Assembly (NCBI GenBank): GCA_009746045.1
Contig: RPFO01000156.1
Coordinates: 2,177,097 to 2,241,096, forward strand
Direction of reading: 5' to 3'
Length of the DNA: 64,000 nt
DNA from: Mesostigma viride
Lineage: Eukaryota > Streptophyta > Mesostigmatophyceae > Mesostigmatales > Mesostigmataceae
The translations under genes were made by a program, and so were the position numbers. Each line of letters starts with the position of its first letter. The first letter of the stretch is position 1. The notes beneath the pieces were generated by a model. That model ran no database searches and was not told the DNA's origin. It worked only from the letters and a program-made list of their open reading frames with translations. This document shows, in pieces, positions 51,801 through 63,839 of the stretch.

Positions 51801-53560
51801 GTGTGTGCAGCCGCCCCATGCGTGCATGGTGAGTGTAAGTGTGTGTGCAGCCGGCCCTTGCGTGCGCGGTGTGTGTACATGTGAGTGCAGCCGCCCCAAG
51901 CGTGCGCGGTGTGTGTACATGTGTGTGCAGTTGCCCCTTGCGTGCGCGGTGGATGTACGTGTGTGTGCATGCCGGCCCTTGCGTGCATGGTGTGTGTACG
52001 TGTGTGTGCAGCCGCCCCTTGCGTGCGCGGTGTGTGTACGTGTGTGTGCACTCGCCCCTTGCGTGCGCGGTGGATGTACATGTGTGTGCAGCCGCCCCTT
52101 GCGTGCATGGTGTATATGTACGTGTGTGTGCAGCCGCCCCTTGCGTGCGCGGTGTATGTACGTGTGTGTGCAGCCGGCCCTTGCGTGCATGGTGTGTGTA
52201 CGTGTGTGTGCAGCCGCCCCTTGCGTGCGCGGTGTATGTACGTGTTAATGCAGCCTCCCCTTGCGTGCATGGTGTATGTCCATGTGTGGGCAGTTGCCCC
52301 TTGCGTGCGCGGTGTATGTACATGTTTTTGCACTCGCCCCTTGCGTGCATGGTGTATGTATGTGTGTGTGCAGCCGCCCCTTGCGTGCGCGGTGGATGTA
52401 CGTGTGTGTGCAGCCACCCCTTTCGTGCGCGGTGTATGTACATGTGAGTGCCGTCGCCCCAAGCGTGCATTTTGTGTGTAAGTGTGTGTGCAGCAGCCCC
52501 TTGCGTGCGCGGTGTATGTACGTGTGTGTGCAGCCGCCCCGTGGTTGCGCGGTGGATGTACATGTGAGTGGAGCCGGTCCTTGCGTGGGCGGTGTATGTA
52601 CGTGTGTGTGCAGCCGCCCCTTGCGTGCGTGGTGTGTGTACATGTGTGTGCAGTTGCCCCTTGCGTGCATGGTGTGTGTACGTGTGTGTGCATGCCGGCC
52701 CTTGCGTGCATGGTGTGTGTACGTGTGTGTGCAGCCGGACCTTGCGTGCATGGTGAGTGTAAGTGTGTGTGCAGCAGCCCCTTGCGTGCGCAGTGTATGT
52801 ACGTGTGTGTGCAGCCGCCCCTTGCGTGCGCGGTGTGTGTACTGTGTGTGCATGCCGGCCCTTGCGTGCATGGTGTGTGTACGTGTGTGTGCAGCCGCCC
52901 CTTGCGTGCGCGGTGGATGTACACGTGTGTGCAGCCGCCCCTTGCGTGCGCGGTGGATGTACATGTGTGGGCAGTTGCCCCTTGCGTGCGCGGTGTATGT
53001 ACATGTGTTTGCACTCGCCCCTTGCGTGCGCGGTGGATGTACATGTGTGTGCAGCCGAACCTTGCGTGCATGGTGTGTGTACCTGTGCGTGAAGTCGCTC
53101 CTTGCGTGCATGGTGTGTGTACGTGTGTGTGCAGCCGCCCCTTGCGTGCATGGTGTATGTACATGTGAGTGCCGTTGCCCCAAGCGTGCATTGTGTGTGT
53201 AAGTGTGTGTGCAGCCGGCCCTTGCGTGCATGGTGTGTGTACATGTGAGTGCAGCCGGCCCTTGCGTGCATGGTGTGTGTACGTGTGTGTGCAGTTGCCC
53301 CTTGCGTGCGCGGTGTATGTACGTGTGTGTGCAGCCGGCCCTTGCGTGCGCGGTGTGTGTACATGTGTGGGCAGTTGCCCCTTGCGTGCGCGGTGGATGT
53401 ACGTGTGTGTGCATGCCGGCAATTGCGTGCAAGGTGTGTGTACGTGTGTGTGCAGCCGCCCCTTGCGTGCGCGGTGTATGTACGTGTGTGTGCAGCCGCC
53501 CCTTGCGTGCGCGGTGTATGTACGTGTGTGTGCAGCCGCCCCGTGGTTGCGCGGTGGATG
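42840..53560 (+). repeat. Higher-order tandem duplication, two 5.36-kb blocks inside the array
   Basis: The order of variant units from about 42.84 to 48.2 kb repeats from about 48.2 to 53.56 kb at a constant offset of 5363 bp (5364 in part, one indel). Within each block a 1263-bp sub-block (for example 45213 and 46476) is also duplicated. 5363 is 134 units plus 3 bp, so the offset itself is a signature. Edges are approximate. Confidence 0.85.
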
Positions 53561-56500
53561 TACATGTGAGTGCAGCCGTCCCTTCCGTGCATGGTGTGTA
53601 CGTGTGTGTGCAGCCGCCCCTTGCGTGCGCGGTGTGTGTACGTGTGTGTGCACTCGCCCCTTGCGTGCGCGGTGGATGTACATGTGTGTGCAGCCGCCCC
53701 TTGCGTGCATGGTGTATATGTACGTGTGTGTGCAGCCGCCCCTTGCGTGCGCGGTGTATGTACGTGTGTGTGCAGCCGGCCCTTGCGTGCATGGTGTGTG
53801 TACGTGTGTGTGCAGCCGCCCCTTGCGTGCGTGGTGTGTGTACATGTGTGTGCAGTTGCCCCTTGCGTGCATGGTGTGTGTACGTGTGTGTGCATGCCGG
53901 CCCTTGCGTGCATGGTGTGTGTACGTGTGTGTGCAGCCGGACCTTGCGTGCATGGTGAGTGTAAGTGTGTGTGCAGCAGCCCCTTGCGTGCGCAGTGTAT
54001 GTACGTGTGTGTGCAGCCGCCCCTTGCGTGCGCGGTGTGTGTACTGTGTGTGCATGCCGGCCCTTGCGTGCATGGTGTGTGTACGTGTGTGTGCAGCCGC
54101 CCCTTGCGTGCGCGGTGGATGTACACGTGTGTGCAGCCGCCCCTTGCGTGCGCGGTGGATGTACATGTGTGGGCAGTTGCCCTTGCGTGCGCGGTGTATG
54201 TACATGTGTTTGCACTCGCCCCTTGCGTGCGCGGTGGATGTACATGTGTGTGCAGCCGAACCTTGCGTGCATGGTGTGTGTACCTGTGCGTGAAGTCGCT
54301 CCTTGCGTGCATGGTGTGTGTACGTGTGTGTGCAGCCGCCCCTTGCGTGCATGGTGTATGTACATGTGAGTGCCGTTGCCCCAAGCGTGCATTGTGTGTG
54401 TAAGTGTGTGTGCAGCCGGCCCTTGCGTGCATGGTGTGTGTACATGTGAGTGCAGCCGGCCCTTGCGTGCATGGTGTGTGTACGTGTGTGTGCAGTTGCC
54501 CCTTGCGTGCGCGGTGTATGTACGTGTGTGTGCAGCCGGCCCTTGCGTGCGCGGTGTGTGTACATGTGTGGGCAGTTGCCCCTTGCGTGCGCGGTGGATG
54601 TACGTGTGTGTGCATGCCGGCAATTGCGTGCAAGGTGTGTGTACGTGTGTGTGCAGCCGCCCCTTGCGTGCGCGGTGTATGTACGTGTGTGTGCAGCCGC
54701 CCCTTGCGTGCGCGGTGTATGTACGTGTGTGTGCAGCCGCCCCGTGGTTGCGCGGTGGATGTACATGTGAGTGCAGCCGTCCCTTCCGTGCATGGTGTGT
54801 ACGTGTGTGTGCAGTTGCCCCTTGCGTGCGCAGTGTATGTACGTGTGTGTGCATGCCGGCCCTTGCGTGCATGGTGTATGTACGTGTGTGTGCAGCCGGC
54901 CCTTGCGTGCATGGTGTGTGTACATGTGTGTTCATCCTTGTCCTTGCGTGCATGGTGTATGTACATGTGGGTGCAGGCGCCCCTTGCGTGCGCGGTGGAT
55001 GTACATGTGCGGGCAGTGGGTGTGTTTGCATGCCAGCAATTGCGTGCATGGTGTGTGTACGTGTGTGTGCAGCCGCCCCTTGCGTGCGCGGTGTGTGTAC
55101 GTGTGTGTGCACTCGCCCCTTGCGTGCGCGGTGGATGTACATGTGTGTGCAGCCGCCCCTTGCGTGCATGGTGTATGTAAGTGTGTGTGCAGCCGCCCCG
55201 TGGTTGCGCTGTGGATGTACATGTGAGTGCAGCCGTCCCTTCCGTGCATGGTGTGTGTACGTGTGTGTGCAGTTGCCCCTTGCGTGCGCAGTGTATGTAC
55301 GTGTGTGTGCCGTTGCCCCAAGCGTGCATGGTGTGTGTACGTGTGTGTGCAGCCGCCCCTTGCGTGCATGGTGGATGTACGTGTGTGTGCAGTCGCTCCT
55401 TGCGTGCATGGTGGATGTACGTGTGTGTGCAGGCGTCCCTTGCGTGCGCGGTGTGTGTACGTGTGTGTGCACTCGCCCCTTGCGTGCGCGGTGGATGTAC
55501 ATGTGTGTGTAGCCGCCCCTTGCGTGCATGGTGTATGTAGGTGTGTGTGCAGCCGCCCCTTGCGTGCGCGGTGTATGTACGTGTGTGTGCAGCCGTCCCT
55601 TGCGTGCGCGGTGTGTGTACGTGTGTGTGCAGCCGCCCCATGCGTGCATGGTGAGTGTAAGTGTGTGTGCAGCCGGCCCTTGCGTGCGCGGTGTGTGTAC
55701 ATGTGAGTGCAGCCGCCCCAAGCGTGCGCGGTGTGTGTACATGTGTGTGCAGTTGCCCCTTGCGTGCGCGGTGGATGTACGTGTGTGTGCATGCCGGCCC
55801 TTGCGTGCATGGTGTGTGTACGTGTGTGTGCAGCCGCCCCTTGCGTGCATGGTGGATGTACGTGTGTGTGCAGTCGCTCCTTGCGTGCATGGTGGATGTA
55901 CGTGTGTGTGCAGGCGTCCCTTGCGTGCGCGGTGTGTGTGTAAGTGTGCGTGCACTCGCCCCTTGCGTGCATGGTGTGTGTACGTGTGTGTGCAACCGCC
56001 CCTTGCATGCGCGGTGTATGTACATGTGAGTGCAGCCGCTCCTTGCGTGCATGGTGGATGTACGTGTGTGTGCAGTCGCCCCTTGCGTGCGCGGTGTGTG
56101 TGTAAGTGTGCGTGCAGTCGCTCCTTGCGTGCGCGGTGGATGTACGTGTGTGTGCAGCCGCCCCTTGCATGCGCGGTGTATGTGTAAGTGTGCGTGCACT
56201 CGCCCCTTGCGTGCATGGTGTGTGTACATGTGAGTGCAGTCGCTCCTTGCGTGCGCGGTGGATCTACGTGTGTGTGCACTTGCCCCTTGCGTGCGCGGTG
56301 TGTGTACATGTGTGTGCAGTTGCCCTTGCGTGCATGGTGTGTGTACGTGTGTGTGCAGCCGGCCCTTGCGTGCGCGGTGTATGTACGTGTGTGTGCAGCC
56401 GCCCCTTGCGTGCGCGGTGTATGTACGTGTGTGTGCATGCCGGCCCTTGCGTGCATGGTGTGTGTACGTGTGTGTGCAGCCGCCCTTGCATGCGCGGTGT

Positions 56501-59010
56501 ATGTACGTGTGTGTGCAGTCGCTGCTTGCGTGCATGGTGTGTGTACGTGTGTGTGCATGCCGCCCCTTGCGTGCGCGGTGTGTGTACGTGTGTGTGCAGT
56601 TGCCCCTTGCGTGCGCGGTGGATGTACGTGTGTGTGCACTCGCCCCTTGCGTGCGCGGTGGATGTACGTGTGTGTGCACTCGCCCCTTGCGTGCGCGGTG
56701 GATGTACGTGTGTGTGCACTCGCCCCTTGCGTGCGCGGTGGATGTACGTGTGTGTGCAGGCGTCCCTTGCGTGCGTGGTGTATGTACATGTGAGTGCCGT
56801 CGCCCCAAGCGTGCATGGTGTGTGTACGTGTGTGTGCAGTTGCCCCTTGCGTGCATGGTGTGTGTACGTGTGTGTGCAGCCGCCCCTTGCGTGCGCGGTG
56901 TATGTGTAAGTGTGCGTGCACTCGCCCCTTGCGTGCATGGTGTGTGTACGTGTGTGTGCATGCCGGCCCTTGCGTGCATGGTGTGTGTACGTGTGTGTGC
57001 AGCCGCCCTTGCATGCGCGGTGTATTTACACGTGTGTGCAGCCGCCCCTTGCGTGCATGGTGTATGTACATGTGAGTGCAGCCGCCCCTTGCGTGCGCGG
57101 TGTATGTGCATGTGAGTGCAGTCGCTCCTTGCGTGCATGGTGTGTGTACGTGTGTGTGCAGCCGCCCCTTGCGTGCGCGGTGTATGTACGTGTGTGTGCA
57201 GTCGCTCCTTGCGTGCATGGTGTGTGTACGTGTGTGTGCAGTTGCCCCTTGCGTGCATGGTGTGTGTACGTGTGTGTGCAGCCGCCCCTTGCATGCGCGG
57301 TGTATTTACACGTGTGTGCAGCCGCCCCTTGCGTGCATGGTGTATGTACATGTGAGTGCAGTCGCTCCTTGCGTGCATGGTGTGTGTACGTGTGTGTGCA
57401 GCCGCCCCTTGCGTGCGCGGTGTATGTACGTGTGTGTGCAGTCGCTCCTTGCGTGCATGGTGTGTGTACGTGTGTGTGCAGTTGCCCCTTGCGTGCATGG
57501 TGTGTGTACGTGTGTGTGCAGCCGCCCCTTGCATGCGCGGTGTATTTACACGTGTGTGTGCAGTTGCCCTTGCGTGCGCAGTGTATGTACGTGTGTGTGC
57601 ATGCCGGCCCTTGCGTGCATGGTGTATGTACGTGTGTGTGCAGCCGGCCCTTGCGTGCATGGTGTGTGTACATGTGTGTTCATCCTTGTCCTTGCGTGCA
57701 TGGTGTATGTACATGTGGGTGCAGGCGCCCTTGCGTGCGCGGTGGATGTACATGTGCGGGCAGTGGGTGTGTTTGCATGCCAGCAATTGCGTGCATGGTG
57801 TGTGTACGTGTGTGTGCAGCCGCCCCTTGCGTGCGCGGTGTGTGTACGTGTGTGTGCACTCGCCCCTTGCGTGCGCGGTGGATGTACATGTGTGTGCAGC
57901 CGCCCCTTGCGTGCGTGGTGTATGTACGTGTGTGTGCAGCCGCCCCGTGGTTGCGCTGTGGATGTACATGTGAGTGCAGCCGTCCCTTCCGTGCATGGTG
58001 TGTGTACGTGTGTGTGCAGTTGCCCCTTGCGTGCGCAGTGTATGTACGTGTGTGTGCCGTTGCCCCAAGCGTGCATTGTGTGTGTAAGTGTGTGTGCAGC
58101 CGGCCCTTGCGTGCATGGTGTGTGTAGATGTGTGTTCATCCTTGTCCTTGCGTGCATGGTGTGTGTACATGTGGGTGCAGCCGCCCCTTGCGTGCGCGGT
58201 GTGTGTACGTGTGTGTGCACTCGCCCCTTGCGTGCGCGGTGGATGTACATGTGTGTGTAGCCGCCCCTTGCGTGCATGGTGTATGTAGGTGTGTGTGCAG
58301 CCGCCCCTTGCATGCGCGGTGTATTTACACGTGTGTGCAGCCGCCCCTTGCGTGCATGGTGTATGTACATGTGAGTGCAGTCGCTCCTTGCGTGCATGGT
58401 GTGTGTACGTGTGTGTGCAGCCGCCCCTTGCGTGCGCGGTGTATGTACGTGTGTGTGCAGTCGCTCCTTGCGTGCATGGTGTGTGTACGTGTGTGTGCAG
58501 TTGCCCCTTGCGTGCATGGTGTGTGTACGTGTGTGTGCAGCCGCCCCTTGCATGCGCGGTGTATTTACACGTGTGTGCAGCCGCCCCTTGCGTGCATGGT
58601 GTATGTACATGTGAGTGCAGCCGGCCCCTTGCGTGCATGGTGTATGTACATGTGTGTGCAGCCGCCCCTTGCGTGCATGGTGTATGTACATGTGAGTGCA
58701 GCCGGCCCCTTGCGTGCATGGTGTATGTACGTGTGTGTGCAACCGCCCCTTGCGTGCATGGTGTGTGTACATGTGAGTGCAGTCGCTCCTTGCGTGCGCG
58801 GTGGATGTACGTGTGTGTGCACTTGCCCCTTGCGTGCGCGGTGGATGTACGTGTGTGTGCATGCCGGCCCTTTCGTGCATGGTGTGTGTACGTGTGTGTG
58901 CATCCGGCCCTTGCGTGCATGGTGTGTGTACATGTGAGTGCAGTCGCTCCTTGCGTGCTCGGTGTGTGTACGTGTGTGTGCAGCCGCCCCTTGCGTGCAT
59001 GTACATGTTT

Positions 59011-59135
59011 GAAGAAATAAGCAATAGTGAATGGAATAGTAAAAAGAAAATCATTCCAGCATATGTATGTACAAGTTTTTAGTAGTACACTATGACTATC
59101 GTCAAACATAACAATTTTCTATATTTTCATACACA
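59011..59135. other. AT-rich spacer between two satellites of opposite strand composition
   Basis: About 120 bp of non-repetitive A/T-rich sequence (gaagaaataagcaatagtg, ttttagtagtacac). Left of it the plus strand is G/T-rich, right of it A/C-rich. No gene seen. Confidence 0.8.
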
Positions 59136-61302
59136 CACGAACAACACACCCAACACACACACGCTATGTTTGCACCCAAGACACACACCAACACCTAAAA
59201 ACAAGACACCAACACACAAGACACCCAACACACACCCAAGACACACAATCACACACACGCAACACACACAGAACACACCTAAGTAACACACAACACACAT
59301 GTACATCCCTCCCCCCCACACACAACACCAACACATGACAATTATAACATGCCACAACACACACACTGACACACATGCCCCAACACACACACACATGCCC
59401 CAACACACACACACATGCCCCAACACTGCACACACAAAACACCCAAACACACACCACACACACACAAAGACACCCAACACACATACCGAAAACACGCACA
59501 CACAACACCTACTAAAAACAAGACACCAACACACAAGACACCCAACACACACCCAACACACACACACACAATGTTTGCACCCACGACACACACACCCAAC
59601 ACCTAAAAATAAGACACCAACACACAAGACACCCAACACACACTTAAACACACACACACAATGTTTGCACCCACGACACACACACCAACACCTAAAAATA
59701 AGACACAACACACAACACACGTACACGTACATCCCCCCCCCCCACAACACCAACACATGACAAATAACATGCAAACAACACACCACACAACACGTACACA
59801 CACACGCAACACACACCTAGGTCAATCACACACAACACACACAAAACACACCTAAGTCACACACAACACACACGTACACCCCCCCACACACACCCAATAC
59901 CAACACACAAGACACTTGGCATCCCCCCCCCACACCCACACACCCACACCCACACCCACACCACACATCCAACACACACAACACACACAAAAGACACACA
60001 ACACACATACCCGACACACACACACGCACCCAACGTACACACACACACAACACCTACTAAAACAAGACACCAACACACAAGACACCCAACACACACCCAA
60101 GACACACAATCACACACACACAACACACACAGAACACACCTAAGTAACAAACAACACACACGTACATCCCCCCCCCCACACACAACACCAACACATGACA
60201 ATTAACATGCCACAACACACTGACACACATGCCCCAACACACAACACATGCCCCACACACACACACACATGCCCAACACTGCACACACAACAACACCCAA
60301 AACACCACCACACACACAAAAGACACACAACACACATACCGAAAACACGCACACACAACACCTACTAAAACAAGACACCAACACACAAGACACCCAACAC
60401 ACACCCAACACACACACACACACAAGTTTGCACCCACGACACCCACACCCAAGACACACACATAACACACCTAAGTAACACACAACACACACGTACATCC
60501 CCCCCCACACACACAACACCAACACACGACAATTAACATGCCATAACACACACACTGACACACATGCCCCAACACACACACATGCCCCAACACTGCATGC
60601 ACACACAACAACACCCAAACACACACCACACACACACAAGACACCCACACACATACCGAAAACACGCACACACAACACCTACTAAAAACAAGACACCAAC
60701 ACACAAGACACCCAACACACACCCAACACACACACACACACACACACACACAATGTTTGCACCCACGACACAAACACCCAACACCTAAAAATAAGACACC
60801 AACACACAAGACACCCAACACACACTTAACACACACACACACAATGTTTGCACCCACGACACACACACCAACACCTAAAAATAAGACACCAACACACAAC
60901 ACGTACACGTACATCCCCCCCCCCCCACAACACCAACACATGACAATTAACATGCAAACAACACACCACACAACACATACACACACGCAACACACACCTA
61001 GGTCAATCACACACAACACACACAAAACACACCTAAGTCACACACAACACACACGTACACCCCCCACACACACCCAATACCAACACACAAGACACTTGGC
61101 ACCCCCCCCACACCCACACACCCACACCCACACCCACACCACACATCCAACACACACAACACACACAAAGACACTTAAGTCACACACAACACACACATAA
61201 CACACCTAAGTCACACACAACACACACGTCCATCCCCCCCCACACTCAACACCAATACATGACAATTAACATGCACACAAACACACACAGGCACACGCCC
61301 CA

Positions 61303-61335
<33 letters not shown>

Positions 61336-61750
61336 TACACAGAGCACACACACACGCCCCAACACACACAACACACACAAAAGACACCCAACACACATAC
61401 CGAACACACACACACACACTATGTTTGCACCCGACATACACACACCCAACACCTACTAAAAACAAGACACCAACACACAAGACACCCTACAACACACAAC
61501 ACACACACACACAACACATATCCAACACAAACAACACACACACCTAAGTCACACACACAACACACCTACTAAGACACACACACAACACACATGTACCTCC
61601 CCCCCCCCACACCCAACATCAACACACAAGACACTTTGCACACACCCTACACCCCCCCACACCTTTATGAATGCACCCAACACACACACAACACACACGC
61701 CCCAACACACATACCCAACATTCACCCAACACACCCAACATATAAGGGTA
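59136..61750 (+). repeat. A/C-rich degenerate satellite, about 2.6 kb
   Basis: (AC)n-rich DNA with recurring blocks: cctaagtcacacacaacaca, cgtacatc plus a C7-C12 run, aacaccaacacatgacaatt, aacatgccac, atgtttgcacccacgacaca, and aagacaccaacacacaagac. Blocks recur at irregular 190-540-bp intervals, mostly in the same order. C-runs give the minus strand G-quadruplex potential. Cys/Val/Gly-rich minus-strand frames are artefacts. Confidence 0.92.
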
Positions 61751-61756
61751 AACATG

Positions 61757-61786
61757 GTTTAGGAGTGTAGGGGTTTAGGGTTTAAG
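61757..61786 (+). repeat. Telomere-like ggtttaggg motif at the satellite's right edge
   Basis: tttaggagtgtaggggttta followed by gggtttaagg: about two TTTAGGG-like units directly where the A/C-rich satellite ends. Too short to be a telomere. Confidence 0.35.
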
Positions 61787-62102
61787 GCCTACCATACACC
61801 CGTATGTAAAAATGCAACAACACGCCAAGTCATCCGCCACCATGCAAAAATATATAAACACAACTGGTCATCCTCAACAATAATAGTACCCAATCCGCAC
61901 TTGGCACTTGTCCAGTTTCGTAAGTCCAACGGCCGTTGGCTTTGAGAAATTAAGATATGCGAACTGCGCCATTCAGCCAAGCTAAAGTATAGGCTGCCAT
62001 TGCCCCGTATGTAATGTAGTAGTAAGGTGAACGAACGTCGACAAAAAAACACATGGGACATACAAACACCAATTTTACACAGTTATGTTTGGAATGACGT
62101 AC
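61787..62102 (-). other. Probable intron / downstream part of the DDE-like gene
   Basis: Follows a good donor (GTACGT at 62102-62097 on the minus strand). Contains one CCAACGGCCGTTGG palindrome at 61926-61939. No further exon could be identified, so the 3' end of the gene is unresolved. Confidence 0.4.
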
Positions 62103-63823
62103 CGTAATTTCGGCGTCCACCTTCTTCGCAATTGTGAACCAGCCCTGTCGCGTGTTGTCCGGATGTCCTTCCCACTTGCCCTTCGTGACCTTTGCGACGC
62201 TCAGGTAGCACACGATTGCAGTTAAGGGTTCTCGGTCGTCTGGGTTCCAGAAGAAGCGTCGGGCGTCCGATCCGGAGGAGGAGCACCTCTCGAAGTATTT
62301 TACGTACATTACCCAGTTGCCTTTCTTAAAAACCTCGCCCCCCCCCCGGTATGTTTGTTTAAACACTCATCCTTGTCGAGTTGGTGGGCGACTCGAACAA
62401 CTTTCGCCAACCAGTACGGGTGGTCGGGCACATGGTCCTTGTGCCCCCTCTCAGATGCGACTGCGACGGCCTCCCCCTCCTGCAAACCACGCCCAACTCG
62501 TTTCTTGCCGTTTGAAGGTGGTTCAGGCGGGTTCCCGGATATCGCGTGGGGTTCCGCGACTTACTCGCCTGGAGTTTTACAGTCCACGACGAGCTGCTCC
62601 AATCATTTGGGCATGTCCTCCACTTGCCCTCTCGGCACTCCGCACAACTGAAGCATGAAAAACGCCTGAGCTGAACCACCTCGACCTGCTCGCCCCTTTT
62701 TGTCCAGTCGCCACTGGTGTGCCGTGGAGATATCTCGGATCGGGCCTCGCTCCTTACCGGACGTGGGAATCTGCAATTGTAAATCCATGAAACAACATCA
62801 CAGCACATTTCCCAACTCCAACGGCCGTTGGCACTCAACAATTATAAGATTTCCAAACTCCAACGGCCGTTGGCCCTTGGAAACTTTATAAGTACAATTC
62901 TCAACTCCAACGGCCGTTGGCACTCTACAATTATATGATTTCCAGCTCCAACGGCCGTTGGCCTTATGAAACTTCAAACTGCATCAAGGAAGCTGTCCTC
63001 TGTAAAGTGTAACCAGAGACAAATTATAGAACTGCACTTGACCACCAGAAAGCAACTGTCTTTACTTACGTTATCGAGAAGAAATGCCCGTCGAACCACG
63101 TCCGATTGTGCCGATGGTCGACTCGAGTCTTTGCCGGTTCTCCAATCCCGGTTCAGGTAGGCCACCAGTGCCTCCACCGTATTCAGGTTCCGATTGTCCT
63201 CCTGCATCTGCGCTCTTTTGAGGATGCTTTTCACCGTCCCCCCTCCCCGTCCGACTCCCCTTCCCATGTCCTGCACATGAGTAGTTCCACTCCAATGTGT
63301 CCAAGTCGGGGTCGGCCTCGAGCAGGTCCGCAGCCATCGCCACCACATACCGGGATTGGAACTGCTCCTTACAGTTGTCGGACCAACTGATCCAGTTCCT
63401 CACCTCCACCCCCTCCTCCCTCAGCACCTTAAGGGTATTCTTCATCACGAACTCCAGGGTCTGGGCATTCCTCGGTACGTCCTTCCCCATGTAATCGTGC
63501 TTCACCCTTTTGATTTCCAGCGATACGGGATCACGGTACATCACGATCACCGGCATCAGGACGTAACTACTTGGGTACCAGTACTGCGCCTGCAACTGTT
63601 TCTGCAGGTGGTCCGAATAGTTCTCCGAGTAGTCCATCAGGACCACCACCGTTCCCAGCGGCATCACGTCAATGCACTCCTTGTAAGCGTGGTGCTGCCA
63701 GGCCCATGTATGGACGTGAATGGCGAATTCCGGGAAGCGCGCCGTAATGAGTTCATGGAGCTCCGAGAGGGTTGACTTGATGAGTTTTTGCTGCAGGTTC
63801 ATTTGCGGCGCCACATCCTCCTC
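62103..63823 (-). pseudogene. DDE-transposase-like gene, three exons visible, three homopolymer frameshifts
   Basis: Minus-strand exons: 63823-63070, 62770-62565, 62479-62103, with acceptors gtgttgcag, acaattgcag, ggtttgcag and donors GTAAGT, GTAAGT, GTACGT. Exon 1 has VVLMDYSENYS, WYPSSYVLMPVIVMYRD, SWSDNCKEQFQSRY and CAGHGKG. Exon 2 has a Cys cluster (FSCFSCAECREGKWRTC); exon 3 has DHPYWLAKV and GNWVMYVKYFER. I know this DYSEN / SDN / HGKG pattern from uncharacterised transposon-associated proteins; the DDE assignment is inference. Frame changes fall at a G6 run (about 63238), an A5G4 run (about 62698) and a G10 run (about 62340), so either the gene is decaying or homopolymer lengths are wrong. 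Ends open at both sides. Confidence 0.6.
62818..62961. repeat. Four CCAACGGCCGTTGG palindromes in an intron of the DDE-like gene
   Basis: Sites at 62818-62831, 62860-62873, 62907-62920 and 62948-62961, spaced 42, 47 and 41 bp, within the intron 63069-62771. Alternate spacers are related (gcactcaacaattataagat / gcactctacaattatatgat), so an 89-bp dimer was duplicated. Confidence 0.92.
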
Positions 63824-63839
63824 CTGCAACACAAACACA

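Larger units (their letters stand above)
38376..59010 (+). repeat. 40-bp satellite array, segment 3 (about 515 units)
   Basis: Continuous head-to-tail 40-bp units with occasional 1-2-bp indels (for example gccgccctgg, gtgtatatgtacg, gtgtaatatg) and single truncated units. Variant units recur in fixed order, revealing larger duplicated blocks (offsets of about 1.20, 1.26, 3.57 and 5.36 kb, and 240- or 360-bp local repeats). The array ends in a partial unit at about 59005. Confidence 0.97.

Noticed and set aside
38352-59109. Very long open frames (up to about 2,990 codons on the minus strand, several hundred on the plus strand) over the 40-bp array
   Set aside because: The unit lacks minus-strand stops and is not a multiple of 3, so all three frames read the same 40-residue cycle. 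Frames cross indels and block duplications freely and have no unique domains. They are repeat artefacts.
59127-61755. Cys/Val/Gly-rich frames in the A/C-rich region
   Set aside because: Low-complexity (AC)n translation; no conserved spacing or start context.
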